DNA of 64,000 nt from DASXKD01 sp963806145 (GCA_963806145.1 CAWDXD010000030.1:124001-188000), one strand, 5' to 3'. Counted from the stretch's first letter, positions 7,844-17,898 are shown. Translations and numbers: made by a program. The notes: generated from the letters alone by a model not told the origin.

Positions 7844-8490
7844 GGGGAGGCCGGCGACTCACCAGGTGGCGGTTCGGGCAGGCCGAGCTGGATCCGGCGC
7901 AGCCGGGCCGAGGTGCTCACGGTCGCCATCCGCTCCAGGACCGCCACCCGCCCGCAGTACCGCTGCTCAAGCTCGGAGATCTCGGCACGGGAGTAGGTGT
8001 CTGCGGTGGCCACCAGCACATCCGGGCGGATGGTCTTGATCAGCCGCCACCGCTCGTCGGCCAGGTGCTTCAGCGTGACCAGGCCCACGCCGCGCTGGTG
8101 TGTCACCATGCGCAGCCGCTCCATCTCGGGCACCGCGGGCCGGTGCGGGCCCTTGCGGGCACTGATCTTCTCGTCGCTGTCCAGGCCGACGATGAGGAAG
8201 TCGCCGAAGCGGCGGGCCGCCTCCAGGTACATCGAGTGGCCCTCGTGCAGGATGTCAAAGGAGCCGCTGGTCAGGACGACCTTCAGGCCGAGCGTGCGGA
8301 GCGCGCCCACGATGGCACCGATCCGCTCGTAATCCGGCACATAGCGCAGGTCGAAGTTGGACGCATCCGCGAAGAGCCCGCTATTGACCAGGGCAAGCGA
8401 CCCGCTCGCAACGGCCGGGGCGGTCCCGTTACCCCGGGCCGCGCGCGTCTCCTCGTCCGTCGGCGCACCCTGTTTCACGGGGCCGATCAT
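7840..8490 (-). CDS. RfaE/HldE-type nucleotidyltransferase
   Basis: About 216 residues. SGSFDILHEGHSMYLEAAR contains the HxGH signature of the cytidylyltransferase/nucleotidyltransferase superfamily (RfaE C-terminal domain, TagD, NadD relatives), and VGLDSDEKISARKGPHRPAVPEMERLRMV supplies the usual following region. It should transfer a nucleotide from CTP or ATP to a phosphorylated acceptor. An upstream TTG at 8517 lies in a terminator hairpin, so I prefer ATG at 8490; no strong ribosome site settles this. The gene is coupled by GTGA to the deaminase downstream. The acceptor is unknown; no heptose or lipid pathway gene adjoins it. Confidence 0.8.
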   Translation of the reverse strand: MIGPVKQGAPTDEETRAARGNGTAPAVASGSLALVNSGLFADASNFDLRYVPDYERIGAIVGALRTLGLKVVLTSGSFDILHEGHSMYLEAARRFGDFLIVGLDSDEKISARKGPHRPAVPEMERLRMVTHQRGVGLVTLKHLADERWRLIKTIRPDVLVATADTYSRAEISELEQRYCGRVAVLERMATVSTSARLRRIQLGLPEPPPGESPASP

Positions 8491-8515
8491 AGCGGCCGGG
8501 AGGCCCTGGGGTGCC

Positions 8516-8549
8516 AAGGCGGCCGCCGGGGATTCCCGGCGGCCGCCTT
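8516..8549 (-). terminator. Strong intrinsic-type terminator hairpin
   Basis: A perfect 15-bp stem (AAGGCGGCCGCCGGG with its complement) closes a four-base GATT loop. It lies downstream of the minus-strand secreted-protein gene (8659-10874) and just before the nucleotidyltransferase, and so should separate the two transcripts. Confidence 0.75.
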
Positions 8550-8658
8550 GTTCATACCGGAGGTTCAGGCGTCACCCTTGCGGGTTCAGCCCTTGCCGCA
8601 CCATGCAGGTTTCTGCCTGGTCAGGACCGTGGTTCAGTCCTTATGCGGCTGCCCTGAG

Positions 8659-10874
8659 TTAGGGCTTGACGAAGTTGACTGAGGTGCCCCAGTTGGCGAA
8701 GCCGTCCCTGGTGCCGCCACAGGTGCCGATCGTCAGGGTGAACGCGGCCCCGGTGCAGTTCGGGAACTGGATGTACTCGTTAGCGAAGTAGATCCGCCCG
8801 CCGGTGCCCGGCAGGAAGAACCCCCAGCTGTAGTCTCCCCAGCGGGGGCGGGTCGGGCCCGGGAAGCCCTGGTACTCGCTGAAGCCGTCCTGGGGAGACT
8901 GCCCCATGTCCGCGATGTTGATGGCGGACTTGAGCAGGCCGCCGGAGGAGCTGGTCAGCCGGCCGAACGCGGTGCTCGGGAAGAAGCCGCCGTGGTCGGC
9001 GCCGGTCGGCCCGCCGTTGCCGGACAGGGTGAACAGCATGATCGCCCTGCCGCCGGTGGTGGGGGTCGCGGCCATGGCCGGCATGGACAGGTCTTCGTGT
9101 TTCGCGGCGACGTACCCCTGGCTGGTCAGGGTGAACTTGCCGGTCTTGTCGAACGACTTGGTGCCGACCACCCAGTACACCGCGCCCTGGTGGATCTCAC
9201 CGTTGGCCCTGGTGTATGTCTGGGCGATCTGGGTGGGGGCGGCTGCCCAGAGCTGGCCTTGCGCCTGCGAGACCTGCGTCAGGTTGTCGCCGTTGGTCTG
9301 CGATCCCGCCCTCCGGGCAGGAGGCGGACGAACTCAGGCCGGCCGCGCCGCACTCATTGCCCAGCGGTATCGGGCCGTTCCTCTGCGCGCCCACGGAGGC
9401 CTGGAAACCGTTGAAGGACACCTCGGGATCGTAGTAGCGATCGACGCCGGAGAAGAGCTGGCCGGTGAACCGGACGGCACTGCTGCAAGTGGCGCAGCCG
9501 GTGCTGTTGAGGGCGGACAGCCCGGTCCAGGCCCACGCCGCGATCCGGTTGTCACCGGAGGTCGGGGAGATCGCCGCGAACCCGTAGAAGTCCAGCGAGC
9601 CCACCATGAACCCGGTGCCGCCATGGGCGTTGTCGAACTGGCTCCCGACCGGCTGCGCCGGGATCACCGCCACCCAGCAGGTGATGCCGCCGTCGTGCAG
9701 CACGTTGTCACGGGCGCAGGTCCCATCCGGAGTGGGGATCAGGCCCATGTTCTCACTCACCACCGTCACCGCGGGATTCGGCTTCCCGTTGGCCAGCACG
9801 GTGGGCAGGCCGTTCTCCAGCGCGCTCTTGTTGAACGCGAACTCCTGCGCGCCGTTGAAGAAACCGCCGCCGAAGCCGGGCAGCGACCCCGGCAGGAGCG
9901 GGAACTCGTCGTAGAACATCATGAAGGCGTCCCGGGTCACCGAGATCTTCGCGAAGTCGTTGAGCAGGGAGGGGTAGCCCGGCTCGGCCGGGTTGTAGTC
10001 GGCGTTGGAGAAGTACACGTGGTAGGGGCCGAACGGGCTGTTGCCGTCGGTCACCGCGATGCCCTCGGAGCAGGCGTTGGCCGCGCCCGCGAAGCAGCCG
10101 GCGAAAGGACCGCCCGCGGACTCCGGGCTGGCCGAGACGATCTCGGTGAAGAAGAAGTGCCCGCCGTTGGCGGGGTCATACACGCAGGACGGATCTCCGC
10201 CGCTGCTCCACCCCAGGCCGGTGAGCCCCATGAGCGTGTCCAATGGGATCGGCGCGGACAGCCGCTTCAACGCGGTGTTGAAGACCAGGATCTCCCCGAT
10301 GTTGTTGGTCTCGACCACGAACCCGTTGCCAGCGCACAGGCCCTGGTCCGGGGGCTCGATGTCGCCGAGAGGGGTTGGTGGGTAGCGAGGCGCTGTCGAC
10401 CGCGTTCAGGCCCTTCACGCCGGTGGCGCCGCCCGCCGAGGTGCTGATGTTGTTACAGCCCGGCCCCAGCGGCACGCAACTGACCGACGGAAGCGGCTGG
10501 GAAGAGCCGTGAGCGGCGAGCTCGCGCCGCTGGGCCGCGGAGAGATGCAGCTGCCGCAGGTCCGGCAGCGGCATCATGTGGTGGGCATCTGCTTTCCCGG
10601 TCCGCCCAGCGACCGCCGGGTGCTTGCTCAGCGCCGCAGTCGATGGCGTGTTCACCGGGCCGCTCAGCAGGTTGCAGTTGACGGCGCAGCCGGTCGCGGC
10701 CGGACCGGCAAAGGTTGGCTTGAATGTCCCCAGACTCTTCGATGTCACCGCGCTCGATCGGGCTACGGTGTGACTGGCGGTGGCTGCCGTTGCCCCGGCG
10801 GCGCTGAGCAGCACCACTGGAAGCGACAGCAACGACACCAGCGCAACGGGTCTGCGCATGATCTTCAAGTGCAT
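8659..10874 (-). pseudogene. Secreted protein of unknown function, broken by two apparent frameshifts
   Basis: Three frames join into one exported protein of about 735 residues. The N-terminus, from ATG 10874 with AAGGGGAAGG upstream, has a signal peptide. Near 10364-10380 the frame must change so that coding continues as DIEPPDQGLCAGNGFVVE. Near 9295-9340 it changes again, giving TNGDNLTQVSQAQGQLWAAA and then MYWVVGTK to the end at 8659. All three parts keep good codon use and coherent secreted-protein sequence, with many paired Cys and Gly/Asn-rich loops. I do not recognise the family; the spacing suggests a large beta-rich extracellular domain. Two single-base indels, either real or from assembly, are needed. 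It ends at a strong terminator. Confidence 0.7.
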
Positions 10875-11346
10875 GCCTTCCCCTTACCGAGTGCATGTTG
10901 ATGCCCCGCCATTGCAGACTCGGAACCCGGGAGATCTCCCGGAACGATGCGCACCTCTCCCCGCACCCAGCCGGTACAGGCCCCGGGTGGCGTCTGTACC
11001 GGTCGCCATGCGGCTATACCTCGACGCTGAGACTGCACATGACGCTAGGACGGACAATACATTTCTCCCCCTGGCCGGACAATAGATGTTGATTGAAGGT
11101 AGCCTAGAATTACCGGTTGATTACCTTACGCTAATTGACTGCCTTGCTAGAAAATGGGCCGTCTAACCACAAATCTCGGAACTGCGTACGAACAGCAAGG
11201 TGATCTCAGCGATCTTCATGTGATGTAGCCGTGCCCGAAATATAGGGAGGACGAGGGCGGCGCGGGCAGGGAACGCAGCACCCGCGCGGGGCGGTGACTG
11301 CCTGGATGCTGGGTTGCCGACAGATCCGATGCCAGCCGTTCCAGGG
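10875..11346. other. Intergenic region, no gene seen
   Basis: About 470 bases between two minus-strand genes. The part at 11080-11230 is notably AT-rich for this genome, with segments such as TTGATTACCTTACGCTAATTG, and is the likely promoter and 5' region of the secreted-protein gene at 8659-10874. Short ORFs here have poor codon use. No repeat or RNA gene was recognised. Confidence 0.5.
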
Positions 11347-12243
11347 CTACAGAGGGGACTGGTAGCTGGAGATCCAGTGGGTCTTCAGCCAGAGCAGCGC
11401 GCTCGACCAGGCGCCGGTGACCTCAAGGATCCCGACGGCGACGAGCATGGCCCCGCCGGCCACGCTGAACGCGCGCGCGTGCCGCCGGGCGAAGCCGAAC
11501 GCGGTGACGCTGCGCTCGAACGCCAGCGCCACGATCAGGAACGGAATGCCCAGCCCCAGGCCGTAGGCAACGGTGAGAATCGCGCCGCGCACGGCGGTGC
11601 CGGAGGTCATGGACAGGGTCAGCACGAACGTGAGCGTCGGGCCGACGCACGGGGTCCAGCTCAGGCCGAACAGCACGCCCAGCATCGGCGCGCCGGCCAG
11701 CCCCGCGCGGGGCCGCCACGAGGGCCGCAGGATCCGCCCGGTGACCGGGATGCGGTCGAACAACCCGGCGAACAGCAGCCCCAGCACGATCGTCAGCACG
11801 CCGAAGACCTGGGTCAGCCCTGCGCTGTGCCGTTCCAGCACGGCACCGAGCCCGCCGAAGGCGACTCCCACGCTGGCGAACACGGCCGTGAACCCGAGCA
11901 CGAACAGGAGCGTGCCGAGGACCGCGCGGCGCCTGGGCGGCTGCGGCCGCGCAGCGGCCGGTCCGCTGGGCGCCACGGTGGTCACCGCGGCGGCGGCCGG
12001 GGCCTGTGCGGTCCCGCCGCCTCCGGGAAGGGGGCCGCCGCCGGTCCCGGGGCCACCGGCCGGGTCATCCCCGGCGGCCTCCTGCGCGTCGACCCCGGAC
12101 ATGCCGGTCACGTAGGAGAGGTAACCGGGGACCAGGGGGAGCACGCAGGGGGACAGGAACGTCACCGCGCCCGCGGCGGCCGCCACCGGGACGGCGAACA
12201 ACAGCGGCCCGGACAGGATCAGGTGACCGACCCCGCCACTCAT
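11347..12243 (-). CDS. ccdA: CcdA-like thiol-disulfide transmembrane transporter
   Basis: A 298-residue integral membrane protein of the CcdA/DsbD-transmembrane family. It passes reducing power across the membrane for cytochrome c maturation or extracytoplasmic thiol repair. Six hydrophobic segments are visible. The two redox Cys lie in the expected motifs SPCVLPL (near residue 32) and TPCVGPTL (near 203). A Pro/Gly/Ala-rich linker of about 55 residues (54-108) between the first helix and the rest is longer than usual. No ResB/ResC or thioredoxin-like partner is beside it, so the exact pathway is open. Its upstream neighbour is the cupin gene on the same strand. Confidence 0.88.
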   Translation of the reverse strand: MSGGVGHLILSGPLLFAVPVAAAAGAVTFLSPCVLPLVPGYLSYVTGMSGVDAQEAAGDDPAGGPGTGGGPLPGGGGTAQAPAAAAVTTVAPSGPAAARPQPPRRRAVLGTLLFVLGFTAVFASVGVAFGGLGAVLERHSAGLTQVFGVLTIVLGLLFAGLFDRIPVTGRILRPSWRPRAGLAGAPMLGVLFGLSWTPCVGPTLTFVLTLSMTSGTAVRGAILTVAYGLGLGIPFLIVALAFERSVTAFGFARRHARAFSVAGGAMLVAVGILEVTGAWSSALLWLKTHWISSYQSPL

Positions 12244-12317
12244 GCGCTACCTCCCGGACCGGCGCGACCCGCGCTGTGCCGGCGAACCTGGGCCGGCCGC
12301 AAGCTGTGCCGACCAGA

Positions 12318-12698
12318 CTATGCCCGCTGCTCCCCGGGCAGCCGGCCGTAGTCATCCTCCAGCCGGACGATGTCATCCTCACCGAAGTAGTCACCGTGCT
12401 GCACCTCGACAAACACCAGCGGGACGGTGCCGGTGTTGTGAATGCGGTGGGCAGCCCCCCGGGGGACGTCGACCGCGTCGCCGCCGCGCACCTCGAGGCG
12501 GCTCCCGTCCAAGGTGACCACCCCTTCTCCGGCCACCACGAACCAGTGCTCGGAACGACGGGCGTGCCGTTGGTAGCTGAGGCGCTGTTCCGGGCGGACC
12601 TCGATCGTCTTGACCTTGAAACCGTCCCCCTCGGCCAGGACGGTATAGGCGCCCCACGGGCGGATGGCAGGCTCAGTCACCGGATCATCCTGCCCCAT
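12318..12698 (-). CDS. Cupin-fold protein, mannose-6-phosphate isomerase type II-like
   Basis: A 126-residue single-domain cupin, starting at ATG 12698 (MGQDDP). RPWGAYTVLAEGDGFKVKTI, the metal-binding strand RHARRSEHWFVVAGEG, and PRGAAHRIHN match the small C-terminal cupin domain of bifunctional phosphomannose isomerase/GDP-mannose pyrophosphorylase. The His and Glu ligands of both cupin motifs are present. Stand-alone copies are common in actinobacteria, and their true substrate is often unknown. It lies divergent from the GH53 gene, with an AT-rich spacer of about 145 bases holding both promoters. Confidence 0.8.
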   Translation of the reverse strand: MGQDDPVTEPAIRPWGAYTVLAEGDGFKVKTIEVRPEQRLSYQRHARRSEHWFVVAGEGVVTLDGSRLEVRGGDAVDVPRGAAHRIHNTGTVPLVFVEVQHGDYFGEDDIVRLEDDYGRLPGEQRA

Positions 12699-12844
12699 GC
12701 GACGGCCACCGCGGGCGCCCGCGGCCTGGGTCCCGCGCTGTGACCAGCAGTTTCGAAACGTGCACACGGTGCTATTGCCGGCTGGTTGGATGCGCGTTAT
12801 TGTGCGCTTAAGTTTTTGGTTTTGTGTGATATCGGAGGTTTGTC

Positions 12845-14640
12845 ATGCCGAACCTGTCTCGTCGCGTGCTCTTGCGATTGCCTGCGGGCCCGCCGAAAAC
12901 GCCTCGCGGCCGCCACCGCGGGCTGGCGCGGGCGGCGGCCCTCGCGGCCGCGCCGGCCGCCCTGATCCTGATCGCCGGGGCCGGTGCGGCGGTCGCCGGG
13001 CCCGCCGGGGGCGCGGCCGGCACCTCCCCGTTCCCCGCGCACGCCGCGGCGGCCAGCCCAGCCGGGGCGGCCGCCGGCTCCGCCCGCACGGGCCCGCATC
13101 GCAACTGGCCGTGGGCGCAGGGGCCGGGCATCAACTGGGCACTGTCCGGCCAGGCGAGCGCGGACTCCTCCCAGTCCGGGGATCCGGCGTCGAACGCGAT
13201 CGACGGTGACGCCGGCACGGACTGGTGCCCGAACTCGTGGGAAGGCACCCTCACCATCGACCTGGGCCAGGCACGCTTCCTGGACGGCCTCGGCATCACC
13301 CTGGACGCGGCCAGCCCGTCGGCCGACTGCGACCATCCAACTGGCCTCCACCTCGGGCCAGTGGACCACCCTGCCCGCCGCGCAGAACATCGCGCTGGAT
13401 CCGGGGAACCCCATGTACATCCAGGTGCCGCGGGGCACGCAGGCACGGTATGCCCAGATCAACGTCAAGAGCGGGACGGGCGCGCCGGTGTGCGTCGGTG
13501 AGTTCCGGATGTTCGGCCCCGACCCGGCGGCGGCGCAGATGGCGCTCGGCGCGGACCTGTCCTTCACCCCGCAGGAACTCGCGGCCGGTGCCCGCTTCAC
13601 CGACCGCGGCTTCCCCGGCTCGCCGATCTCGATCATGCGCGCGAACGGCGCCAACTACGTCCGGATGCGGCTGTGGGTGAACCCGCCGCCCGGCTACAGC
13701 AACCTCGCCAGCGATCTGGCCCTGGCCCGGCAGGTGCACCAGGCCGGGATGAAGATCTACCTGGACATCATGTACTCCGATTTCTGGGCCGACCCGCAGC
13801 ACCAGGACATCCCCGCGGCCTGGCAGGGCCAGGACCTCACCCAGCTCACGGCGACCGTGCAGTCCTACACCCAGCAGGTGATCTCGGCCTTCGCCCAGCA
13901 GGGCACGCCGGCCGACCTGGTGTCCATCGGCAACGAGATCCGCAACGGGATGCTGTGGCCGGTCGGCCAGGTCGACTGGACCAACAACACCGGCTGGGAC
14001 AACCTGGCCACCCTGCTCAAGGCGGGCGTGGCCGGCGCCGGGCCGGCAACCCGCCCGGTCACAAGCTGCTGATCATGATGCACTTCGACCAGGGCGGCAA
14101 CAACCAGCTGAGCCAGGAGTTCTACCAGAACCTGGAGAACCTGGGCGTCCCGTTCGACGTCATCGGCCTGTCCTACTACCCGTTCTTCCACGGCACGATC
14201 TCGCAGATGAAGGCGAACGTGGACGCGCTGGCGACCCAGTTCGGCAAGCCGATCATCATCGCCGAGACGCAGTACGCCTGGACGCTGGCCAACGGCAACG
14301 AGCAGGCCGGCGACAGCACCGGCGACTTCGTCTGGCAGCCCAGCCAGATCTCGGCCGGCTACCCGGCGAGCCCCGGCGGCCAGCTCTCCTTCGTCAACGA
14401 CGAACTGTCGATACTCGCGCAGGTGCCGGGCGGGCTCGGCATGGGCCTGTTCTACTGGGCGCCGGACTGGATCCCCGGCGTGGGCTGGGAACCTGGGCCG
14501 GCGTTGGGTCGCCCAACGTCAACCTCACCCTGTTCGACTTCCAGGGAGCCGCGCTGCCGTCCATCGGGATCTTCGGCAACCCCGCGGACGTGTGCGCGAG
14601 CTACGACCCGTGGAACACCCCCTGCATCATCGGAGGCTAG
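12845..14640 (+). pseudogene. Secreted GH53 endo-beta-1,4-galactanase with F5/8-type binding domain, three apparent frameshifts
   Basis: The product would cut the beta-1,4-galactan side chains of pectin outside the cell. ATG 12845 follows GGAGG at 12834. A signal peptide (to about residue 60) precedes a discoidin/CBM32-like domain, then a GH53 barrel beginning near GADLSFTPQELAAG. The acid/base Glu is in SIGNEIRNG, and the nucleophile Glu in IIIAETQYAW. Coding passes through four frame segments, with shifts near 13334, 14045 and 14510. The last fits loss of one G in a GGG run (EPG to GSPNVNLTL), and the C-terminus reads on to 14640. Both catalytic residues and all flanking motifs survive, so the shifts are recent or are assembly errors. 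Confidence 0.85.
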
Positions 14641-15154
14641 CGGCGCCGGCCCGGGTGACTCCGTCACCACGCCCTGGGCCCTGTCGGCCCGGGGAACCCG
14701 CCACGTAGAGGGAGATCAGCGAGCAGATCAGCGCCACGCCGGTCAGCATGGCCATCGACGCCGATGCGCTGTCGCGGCCGGAGTCCACGAACGACGCGCC
14801 GGAGGAAGCCGCGCCCAGCAATGCCAGGAGGAACAGCGCCGACAGCACGATCAGGGCGCGGTTGCGGGACAGGACCGACCTGACGACCAGGCTGATGGAC
14901 CCGAGGACGAGCAGCAGGCCCAGCCCGGCGTGGATGCCGAGCGCCACCGGGCCGTTCGCCAGTGCCCTGCCGATCGCGGTCAGGAAGCCGCCGCCCTGAT
15001 CGCGCGCTGGCACAGTGACATAGAGGTTCACCCATATGCCCAGCGCGTACTGGACAACCACGCCGATCCCCATGCCCAGGGCTGTCCGCCGCGCTATCTC
15101 CAGGTGGGCAGCCCTGGTGCCGCTGCGCACTGCAGTGGAATCCGTGTCGAGCAT
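14627..15154 (-). CDS. Membrane protein of unknown function, probably MarR-controlled
   Basis: A 175-residue protein starting at ATG 15154 (MLDTDSTAV). Four hydrophobic helices are evident: about 27-50, 70-92, 98-118 and 130-150. I do not recognise the family. It is divergent from a MarR gene 100 bases away, with two palindromes between the starts, the usual arrangement for a MarR regulator and its target. The 3' end overlaps the convergent GH53 gene by 14 bases. It may relate to stress or efflux, but nothing in the sequence shows this. Confidence 0.7.
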   Translation of the reverse strand: MLDTDSTAVRSGTRAAHLEIARRTALGMGIGVVVQYALGIWVNLYVTVPARDQGGGFLTAIGRALANGPVALGIHAGLGLLLVLGSISLVVRSVLSRNRALIVLSALFLLALLGAASSGASFVDSGRDSASASMAMLTGVALICSLISLYVAGSPGRQGPGRGDGVTRAGAASLR

Positions 15155-15186
15155 CGTCGCCACCTCCGGTGCGGGGCTAATCTCCT

Positions 15187-15221
15187 CTATCGATAGTTCT
15201 ATCGCGCAATGATCTATAGAT
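15187..15221. promoter_or_regulatory. Candidate MarR operator: two palindromes
   Basis: CTATCGATAG (15187-15196) and ATCTATAGAT (15212-15221) are perfect 10-bp palindromes, 25 bases apart centre to centre. They lie in the AT-rich spacer between the membrane protein and the MarR gene, and the shared CTAT half-site suits a dimeric winged-helix regulator. Confidence 0.55.
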
Positions 15222-15253
15222 GCAAATATTTTTACTGATGATAGTCTTTGCTG

Positions 15254-15769
15254 ATGGAGACGTCGGACCCGGCTGCCGCACCCCAGCCGGAGAGAAGTGT
15301 CGCGTTCCTGCTGGTGCAGCTGGGATTCCACATCGCGGGGCTGTTCGGCGAACGGCTCAAGCCGCTGGGGCTGGAACAGCGCCAGGCCGGGATGCTGGTC
15401 CGTCTGGCGGAGAACGACGGACGGTCACAGCAGGCCATCGCCGAGCTGATGGGGGTGAACCCCACCCGGATGGTGTTCCTCACCGACGAACTGGAAAAGC
15501 TGGGCCTGGTCGAGCGCAGGCGCAATCCGGCCGACCGGCGCTCGCACGCCCTCTACCTGACCGAGGCTGGCACCGCGATGCTGGCGCGCGTCCGGGAGAT
15601 CACCCGGGCCCACGAAGCCGCCATCACCGCCTGCCTGAGCGGCGCGGAGCGAGCCCAGCTCACCGCCCTGCTGCAGCGCCTGGTCCGCGACCAGGGCCTC
15701 GCCGGGAACCCGCTGCCCGGCATGCCGCGCCACGCGCCCGGGCCAGCCCCAGGGAGCAGGGCGGATTGA
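15254..15769 (+). CDS. MarR-family transcriptional regulator
   Basis: A 171-residue winged-helix regulator. RSQQAIAELMGVNPTRMVFLTDELEKLGLVERRRNPADRRSHALYLTEAG covers the recognition helix, and the DRR wing motif that defines MarR proteins is present near residue 92. ATG at 15254 is chosen over TTG two codons upstream. It probably represses itself and the divergent membrane protein through the palindromes in the spacer. The ligand is unknown. The MetE-like gene follows after 24 bases on the same strand and may belong to the regulon. Confidence 0.9.
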   Translation: METSDPAAAPQPERSVAFLLVQLGFHIAGLFGERLKPLGLEQRQAGMLVRLAENDGRSQQAIAELMGVNPTRMVFLTDELEKLGLVERRRNPADRRSHALYLTEAGTAMLARVREITRAHEAAITACLSGAERAQLTALLQRLVRDQGLAGNPLPGMPRHAPGPAPGSRAD

Positions 15770-15793
15770 CCGTCGCGTGCGGAGAGCGCAACG

Positions 15794-16915
15794 ATGTTGC
15801 GCATGCGAACCACTCCGCCATTCCGTGCCGACCACGTCGGCAGCCTGCTCCGCCCCGCCAGCGTGCTCGCGGCCCGCGACGACTTCGCGGCCGGCCGGAT
15901 CACCGCCCAGCAGTTGCGGGCCGTTGAGGACGCGGCCATCGCCGACGTGGTGGCCATGCAGCAAAACGCCGGCCTGCAGTCGGCCACCGACGGCGAGTTC
16001 CGCCGGGCCTCCTGGCACATGGACTTCATCTACCAGATCGGCGGGATCAGCAAGGCACCGGGCAACCTGGCGGTGAAGTTCCACAACCCGTCCGGGGACA
16101 TCGAGTTCACCCCGGCGGCCCTGCAGGTGAACAGCAAGATCCACATGGCCAAGACGATCTTCGAAGAGGACTTCTCCTACCTGAAGTCGCTGGCGGGCAG
16201 CTCCACCGCGAAGCTGACCATGCCCTCGCCGAACATGGTCCACTACCGTGGCGGCCCCGCCGCGATCGACCCGGAGATCTACCCGGACATCGAGGAGTTC
16301 TGGAGCGACCTGTCCGCCGCCTATGCCGACGAGGTCGCCCGGCTGGCCGCCCTGGGCTGCACCTATCTCCAGTTCGACGACACCAGCCTGGCCTACCTCA
16401 ACGACCCGGCGCAGCGGGCCGAGATCGCCGCCCGGGGCGAGGACGCCGAGCACCTGCACCTGCGCTACATCCGCCAGGTCAACGACGCGCTCGTAGTCAA
16501 GCCCGCGGGCATGACCGTGACCACGCACATGTGCCGGGGCAACTTCCGGTCCTCGTGGGCCGCGTCCGGCGGGTACGACTTCGTCGCCGAGGCCCTGTTC
16601 AGCGAGCTGGAGGTGGACGGGTTCTTCTGTGAGTGGGACGACGAGCGCTCCGGTGGCTTCGAGCCGCTGCGCTTTGTGCCGCCGGGCAAGATGGTCGTGC
16701 TCGGCCTGGTCACCACCAAGCGCGGCGACCTGGAGAACCCGGACGTGCTCAAGCGCCGGATCGAGGAGGCGTCCAAGTTCGTGCCGCTTGATCAGCTCTG
16801 CCTGTCGCCGCAGTGCGGCTTCTCTTCCACGGTCGAGGGCAACGTGCTGAGCTACGAGCAGGAAGTGGCCAAGCTCGAGCTGATCGTCAAGGTCGCGCAG
16901 GACGTCTGGGGCTAG
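15794..16915 (+). CDS. MetE C-terminal-like, cobalamin-independent methyltransferase
   Basis: A 373-residue protein homologous to the catalytic C-terminal half of cobalamin-independent methionine synthase, of the short stand-alone type (YxjG/YxjH-like). The expected zinc ligands are present: His in TTHMCRGN, Glu in SELEVD, and Cys in LSPQCGFSS. FRADHVGSLLRP at the N-terminus and YLQFDDTSLAYL are family features. It may methylate homocysteine or another thiol from a donor other than the polyglutamate folate. GGAGAG lies seven bases before ATG 15794. The MFS gene starts seven bases after its stop, perhaps in one operon. Confidence 0.85.
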   Translation: MLRMRTTPPFRADHVGSLLRPASVLAARDDFAAGRITAQQLRAVEDAAIADVVAMQQNAGLQSATDGEFRRASWHMDFIYQIGGISKAPGNLAVKFHNPSGDIEFTPAALQVNSKIHMAKTIFEEDFSYLKSLAGSSTAKLTMPSPNMVHYRGGPAAIDPEIYPDIEEFWSDLSAAYADEVARLAALGCTYLQFDDTSLAYLNDPAQRAEIAARGEDAEHLHLRYIRQVNDALVVKPAGMTVTTHMCRGNFRSSWAASGGYDFVAEALFSELEVDGFFCEWDDERSGGFEPLRFVPPGKMVVLGLVTTKRGDLENPDVLKRRIEEASKFVPLDQLCLSPQCGFSSTVEGNVLSYEQEVAKLELIVKVAQDVWG

Positions 16916-16921
16916 CCCGGA

Positions 16922-17898
16922 TTGCCCGAGTCCAGGCTCCGGGCCGACCTGACCCCGCTGCGGACCTCACGCGACTTCCGGCTGCTGTACGCCAGCCGCA
17001 CGGTCATCGCGCTGGGCACCCAGGCGACCGAGGTTGCCCTGCTCGTCCAGGCCAAGCAGCTCACCGGGTCCACCGTCGCGGTCGGCCTGCTCGGCGCGGT
17101 GGAGTTGGTGCCGCTGGTGGTGTTCGGCCTGTACGGCGGGGTGCTCGCGGACCGCTTCGACCGGCGGCGGCTGATCCTCGCGTGCGAGGCCGCGCTCGGC
17201 TGCTGCGCGGCTCTTCTCATGCTGAACGCACTCGCGGCGCACCCGCTCACCTGGCCGCTGTATGTGGTCACGGGGCTGATGATGGCGGCGGCGGCGCTGC
17301 AGCGGCCCTCACTCGACGCGTCGATGCCGCGCGTGGTGCCCCGGGACCAGCTCACCGCCGCCGCGGCGCTGATGTCTATGTCGCAGAACGTGAGCTTCCT
17401 GGCCGGGACCACGCTGGGCGGCGTCCTCGCCGCCGGGCCGGGCCCGGGGTACGTGTACGGCCTGGACACCGGCAGCTTCGTGGTGTCGTTCTGCTTCCTG
17501 TTGCTGGTGCGGCCGCTGCCCGCACCGGACGCCGGACCCTCGCCGGTGACCGGCTTCGCTTCCGGCTTGCGGAGCATCGCCGCGGGCTTCGCCTACGCGC
17601 GCGGGCGCCAGGACCTGCTCGGCTCCTACCTGGCCGACCTCGCCGCCATGACGCTCGCCTACCCGAACGCGCTTTCCCGTTCGTGGCGGCCGACCTGCAC
17701 GCGCCGTGGGCCGTGGGGCTGATGTTCGCGGCGCCCTCGGCGGGCGCCCTTGTCATCACCGTGGTGAGCGGGTGGATGGGCCGGGTGCGCAGGCACGGCC
17801 TGGCCATCGCGGTCTCGGCCGCGGTCTGGGGGCTGCTGATCACGGCATTCGGCCTGGCGCCCGACCTTGCGGTGGCACGCCCAGCGGAACTCTGGTAA
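16922..17898 (+). pseudogene. MFS transporter, frameshifted and truncated
   Basis: The N-terminal eight or so helices of a major facilitator superfamily exporter are present. FRLLYASRTVIALGTQATEVALLVQA begins the first helix, and GVLADRFDRRRLI is the loop 2-3 signature. The frame changes near 17670, after which FPFVAADLHAPWAVGLMF continues the protein. The sequence then stops being MFS-like at about 17875 and terminates at 17898, leaving out the last helices. The sequence from 17877 belongs to an unrelated secreted protein, so the gene was cut by a deletion or rearrangement. A TTG start at 16922, seven bases after the MetE-like stop, is assumed. It was probably an Enterobactin exporter-like (EntS/MFS_3) drug or siderophore pump. 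Confidence 0.7.

Noticed and set aside
8515..8517. TTG at 8517 as the nucleotidyltransferase start
   Set aside because: It falls inside the strong terminator hairpin; ATG 8490 is a better start.
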